Assembly (NCBI GenBank): GCA_013335535.1
Contig: JAAXVL010000014.1
Span: forward strand, 17,844 to 81,843
Direction of reading: 5' to 3'
Source: Azonexaceae bacterium
GTDB lineage: Bacteria; Pseudomonadota; Gammaproteobacteria; Burkholderiales; Rhodocyclaceae
DNA length: 64,000 bases
Below, in pieces: positions 61,863-64,000 of the stretch (positions are counted from its first letter, which is position 1; each line of letters starts with the position of its first letter). Below the pieces are notes generated by a model. It was not told the origin of the DNA and did not search any database. It saw only the letters and a program-made list of their open reading frames with translations. The position numbers and the translations under genes were made by a program.

Positions 61863-63773
61863 TTACTTGCCGGACAGCGCCATCATGAGATCGTTGATGC
61901 GCTTGACGAAACCGGCCGGATCGTCGAGCTGACCGCCTTCGGCCAGCGTCGCCTGTTCAAAGAGCAGCGCCGCCCAGTCATCGAAACGGCTTTCCTCGTA
62001 CTTGAGGCGCATCACCGCCGGGTGCTGCGGATTGATCTCGAGGATCGGCTTCGAATTCGGCACGTTCTGGCCAGCCGCCTTGAGCAGACGGGCCAGGTTA
62101 CCGGACGGGTCGTGCTCATCAGAAACCAGACAGGACGGCGAATCGGTCAGGCGGTAGGTGACGCGGACATCCTTCACCTTGTCACCGAGGGAGGTCTTCA
62201 CCTTCTCGAGCAGCTCCTTGTACTCGTCTGCAGCCTTCTCAGCCTCCTGCTTTTCAGCTTCATCTTCGAGCTTGCCGAGGTCGAGCCCGCCCTTGGCGAC
62301 GGACTGCAATTGCTTGCCGTCGAACTCGGTCAGGTGACCAACCACCCACTCGTCGACGCGATCCGATAGCAACAGCACTTCGATGCCCTTCTTGCGGAAG
62401 ATCTCGAGATGCGGGCTGTTCTTCGCAGCATTGAAGGTATCGGCCGTCACGAAGTAAATCTTCTCCTGACCTTCCTTCATGCGACCGATGTAGTCGGCCA
62501 GGGAAACATTTTGATCCGGCGTGTCGTTGTGCGTCGAGGCGAAGCGGATCAGTCCAGCGATCTTTTCCTTATTGGCCTGATCTTCACCAACACCTTCCTT
62601 GAGCACGGCACCAAAGGCTTCCCAGAACTTGGCATACTTCTCCTTATCGTTCTCGGCCAGGTCTTCCAGCATCCCCAGGACCTTGCGTGTGCAACCATTG
62701 CGGATGCCGTCGATATCCTTGCTTTGTTGCAGGATTTCGCGCGACACGTTAAGCGGCAGGTCGGAAGAATCGACGACCCCGCGCACAAATCGCATGTAAA
62801 GCGGCATCAGCTGTTCAGCATCATCCATGATGAAGACGCGACGGACATACAGCTTGATGCCATGGCGTGCATTGCGGTCCCACAGATCGAACGGTGCGCG
62901 AGCCGGAATGTAGAGCAGTTGCGTGTATTCCTGCTTACCCTCGACGCGGGCATGGGTCCACGCCAGCGGATCTTCGAAGTCGTGGGCGACGTGCTTGTAG
63001 AACTCCTTGTACTGCTCATCGGTGATGTCGGACTTGGAACGTACCCACAGTGCGTTAGCCTGGTTGACCGTTTCATCTTCCTCGGACACGACTTGTTCGC
63101 CGTCCTTCCACTCCTCCTTTTTCATCACGATGGGCAGCGTGATGTGGTCGGAGTACTTGCGAATAATCGACTTCAGCTTCCAGCCGCCGAGGAACTCATC
63201 TTCGCCTTCGCGCAGATGCAAGGTGACATCGGTGCCACGCGTTGCCTTTTCGACCATCTCAACGGTGTAATCGCCCTCGCCGCCAGACTCCCAGCAAACA
63301 GCCTGGTTCGCTTCGACGCCAGCGCGACGGGAAACCACCGTCACCTTGTCAGCAATGATGAACGACGAATAGAAACCAACGCCGAACTGGCCAATCAAAT
63401 GAGCATCCTTGGCCTGATCGCCAGTCAGCGCCGAGAAAAACTCCTTGGTACCCGACTTGGCGATGGTGCCGAGATGCTCGACCGCTTCGTCACGCGAGAG
63501 ACCGATACCATTATCAGAAATAGTGATCGTACGCGCCGCCTTGTCGAAGGCAATGCGAATCTTGAGCTCGGAATCGTCACCGTAGAGCGCGCTGTTGTTC
63601 AATGCCTCGAAACGAAGCTTGTCACAGGCATCGGAAGCATTCGAAACCAGCTCGCGCAGAAAAATCTCCTTGTTGCTGTACAAGGAGTGAATCATCAGTT
63701 GCAGCAGTTGTTTTACTTCAGCCTGGAATCCCAGGGTTTCGCGATTTGCGTTCGCGGTTGCAGACTCGGACAT
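61863..63773 (-). CDS. htpG: Molecular chaperone HtpG (Hsp90)
   Basis: A 636-residue Hsp90 homologue of normal bacterial length. The N-terminal ATP-binding domain has [45 protein letters not shown] and [11 protein letters not shown]; the middle domain has [23 protein letters not shown] 63773 follows GGGAG and matches the family start. A sigma-32-type promoter lies upstream, so it is likely heat-induced. Confidence 0.97.
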   Translation of the reverse strand: MSESATANANRETLGFQAEVKQLLQLMIHSLYSNKEIFLRELVSNASDACDKLRFEALNNSALYGDDSELKIRIAFDKAARTITISDNGIGLSRDEAVEHLGTIAKSGTKEFFSALTGDQAKDAHLIGQFGVGFYSSFIIADKVTVVSRRAGVEANQAVCWESGGEGDYTVEMVEKATRGTDVTLHLREGEDEFLGGWKLKSIIRKYSDHITLPIVMKKEEWKDGEQVVSEEDETVNQANALWVRSKSDITDEQYKEFYKHVAHDFEDPLAWTHARVEGKQEYTQLLYIPARAPFDLWDRNARHGIKLYVRRVFIMDDAEQLMPLYMRFVRGVVDSSDLPLNVSREILQQSKDIDGIRNGCTRKVLGMLEDLAENDKEKYAKFWEAFGAVLKEGVGEDQANKEKIAGLIRFASTHNDTPDQNVSLADYIGRMKEGQEKIYFVTADTFNAAKNSPHLEIFRKKGIEVLLLSDRVDEWVVGHLTEFDGKQLQSVAKGGLDLGKLEDEAEKQEAEKAADEYKELLEKVKTSLGDKVKDVRVTYRLTDSPSCLVSDEHDPSGNLARLLKAAGQNVPNSKPILEINPQHPAVMRLKYEESRFDDWAALLFEQATLAEGGQLDDPAGFVKRINDLMMALSGK

Positions 63774-63813
63774 GCTTGAAACTCCCAATGAAACATTAAG
63801 AACGTGGGTTAGG

Positions 63814-63841
63814 AGTTGGGGGCACTGAAATCAAATTCAAG
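63814..63841 (-). promoter_or_regulatory. Sigma-32-type heat-shock promoter of htpG
   Basis: On the minus strand the -35 element CTTGAA and the -10 element CCCCCAACT are separated by 13 bases, close to the sigma-32 consensus. The predicted transcript begins about 35 bases before the ATG. Confidence 0.75.
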
Positions 63842-63881
63842 AGGCAGAAAGACCGTGACTTTCTATTTTTTCTGCACGTAG

Positions 63882-63915
63882 AAAAGCCCCGTTAGCTGTG
63901 CTAACGGGGCTTTTT
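63882..63915 (-). terminator. rRNA operon terminator
   Basis: GCCCCGTTAGC pairs perfectly with GCTAACGGGGC around three bases, with an A-run on one side and a T-run on the other. It lies just after the 5S rRNA end on the minus strand. Confidence 0.92.
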
Positions 63916-63922
63916 ATGGGGA

Positions 63923-64000
63923 GTCTGGCGTTGACCTACTTTCGCGAGCGGAAGCTCACTATCATTGGCGCTCATCTGTTTCACGGTCCTGTTCGGGAAG
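63923..64000 (-). rRNA. rrf: 5S ribosomal RNA, 3' part (cut by window edge)
   Basis: The minus strand contains the recognisable 5S segments CCCGAACAGG and AGCGCCAATGATAGT, then CGCGAAAGTAGGTCAACGCC near the 3' end. The first 35-40 bases lie beyond the window. The rest of the rRNA operon should continue to the right. Confidence 0.93.

Noticed and set aside
1..64000. tRNA genes or riboswitches
   Set aside because: I found no cloverleaf or known riboswitch core by eye; a covariance search would be needed to exclude small ones.

Overview
The window is about 64 kb of GC-rich, densely coded bacterial chromosome. Gene content points to a respiratory betaproteobacterium, most likely Rhodocyclales (Dechloromonas/Azonexus-like): an rnf cluster, octaheme c-type cytochrome, HME-RND metal efflux, class 2 dihydroorotate dehydrogenase, PilB/GspE-type ATPase and many sensor kinases. 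The taxon is an inference from gene content; no marker gene is complete (only a 5S rRNA 3' end is present).

Layout. 1-4258: end of an unknown gene, CapA-like protein, MaoC-like dehydratase, a LemA/TPM-domain operon and a flavin-reductase-like protein. 4522-12609: an accessory locus with an octaheme cytochrome and its IclR regulator, an arylsulfatase, a DUF1302 outer-membrane protein and a bile-acid/steroid-type (SBF) transporter; I read this as possible uptake and desulfation of a sulfated organic substrate. 12955-15259: acylphosphatase and Kup. 15303-22853: CzcCBA-type efflux system divergent from a two-component system. 22987-27442: ankyrin protein, DUF411-like protein, hybrid sensor kinase and two small unknowns. 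27476-33317: FCSD/SQR-like flavoprotein joined to a MacAB-TolC-like exporter. 33592-44711: pyrD, rnfABCDGE, an RlmN-like radical SAM enzyme, a PAS-PAS-GGDEF protein, nth, FIST and DUF1841. 44781-53795: a PilB/GspE ATPase, a Cys-rich periplasmic repeat protein, a PilJ-type kinase, TSUP and MFS transporters, a LysR regulator, a YgjP-like metalloprotein and a lipoprotein. 53792-59662: a YkgJ-family protein and a group resembling a light/photo-oxidative response set (photolyase-related protein, DUF2256, lipocalin, an SDR lacking the catalytic Tyr, DUF3429, ABC1 kinase). 59734-64000: DbpA-type helicase, htpG with a sigma-32 promoter, and the 3' end of an rRNA operon on the minus strand.

The most unusual structure is a dispersed repeat of about 36 bp, present 13 times (11 clear copies, two weaker). 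One end is ATTTCAATTTTGGCC and the other TTTCCGGTTGACCGTGG. Copies lie between convergent genes, inside operons, at start or stop codons and inside coding sequence, where two in the same phase write FF(R/L)LTVA into signal peptides. It does not match an IS end or CRISPR repeat that I recognise and may be a REP-like element or a chromosome-wide protein-binding site.
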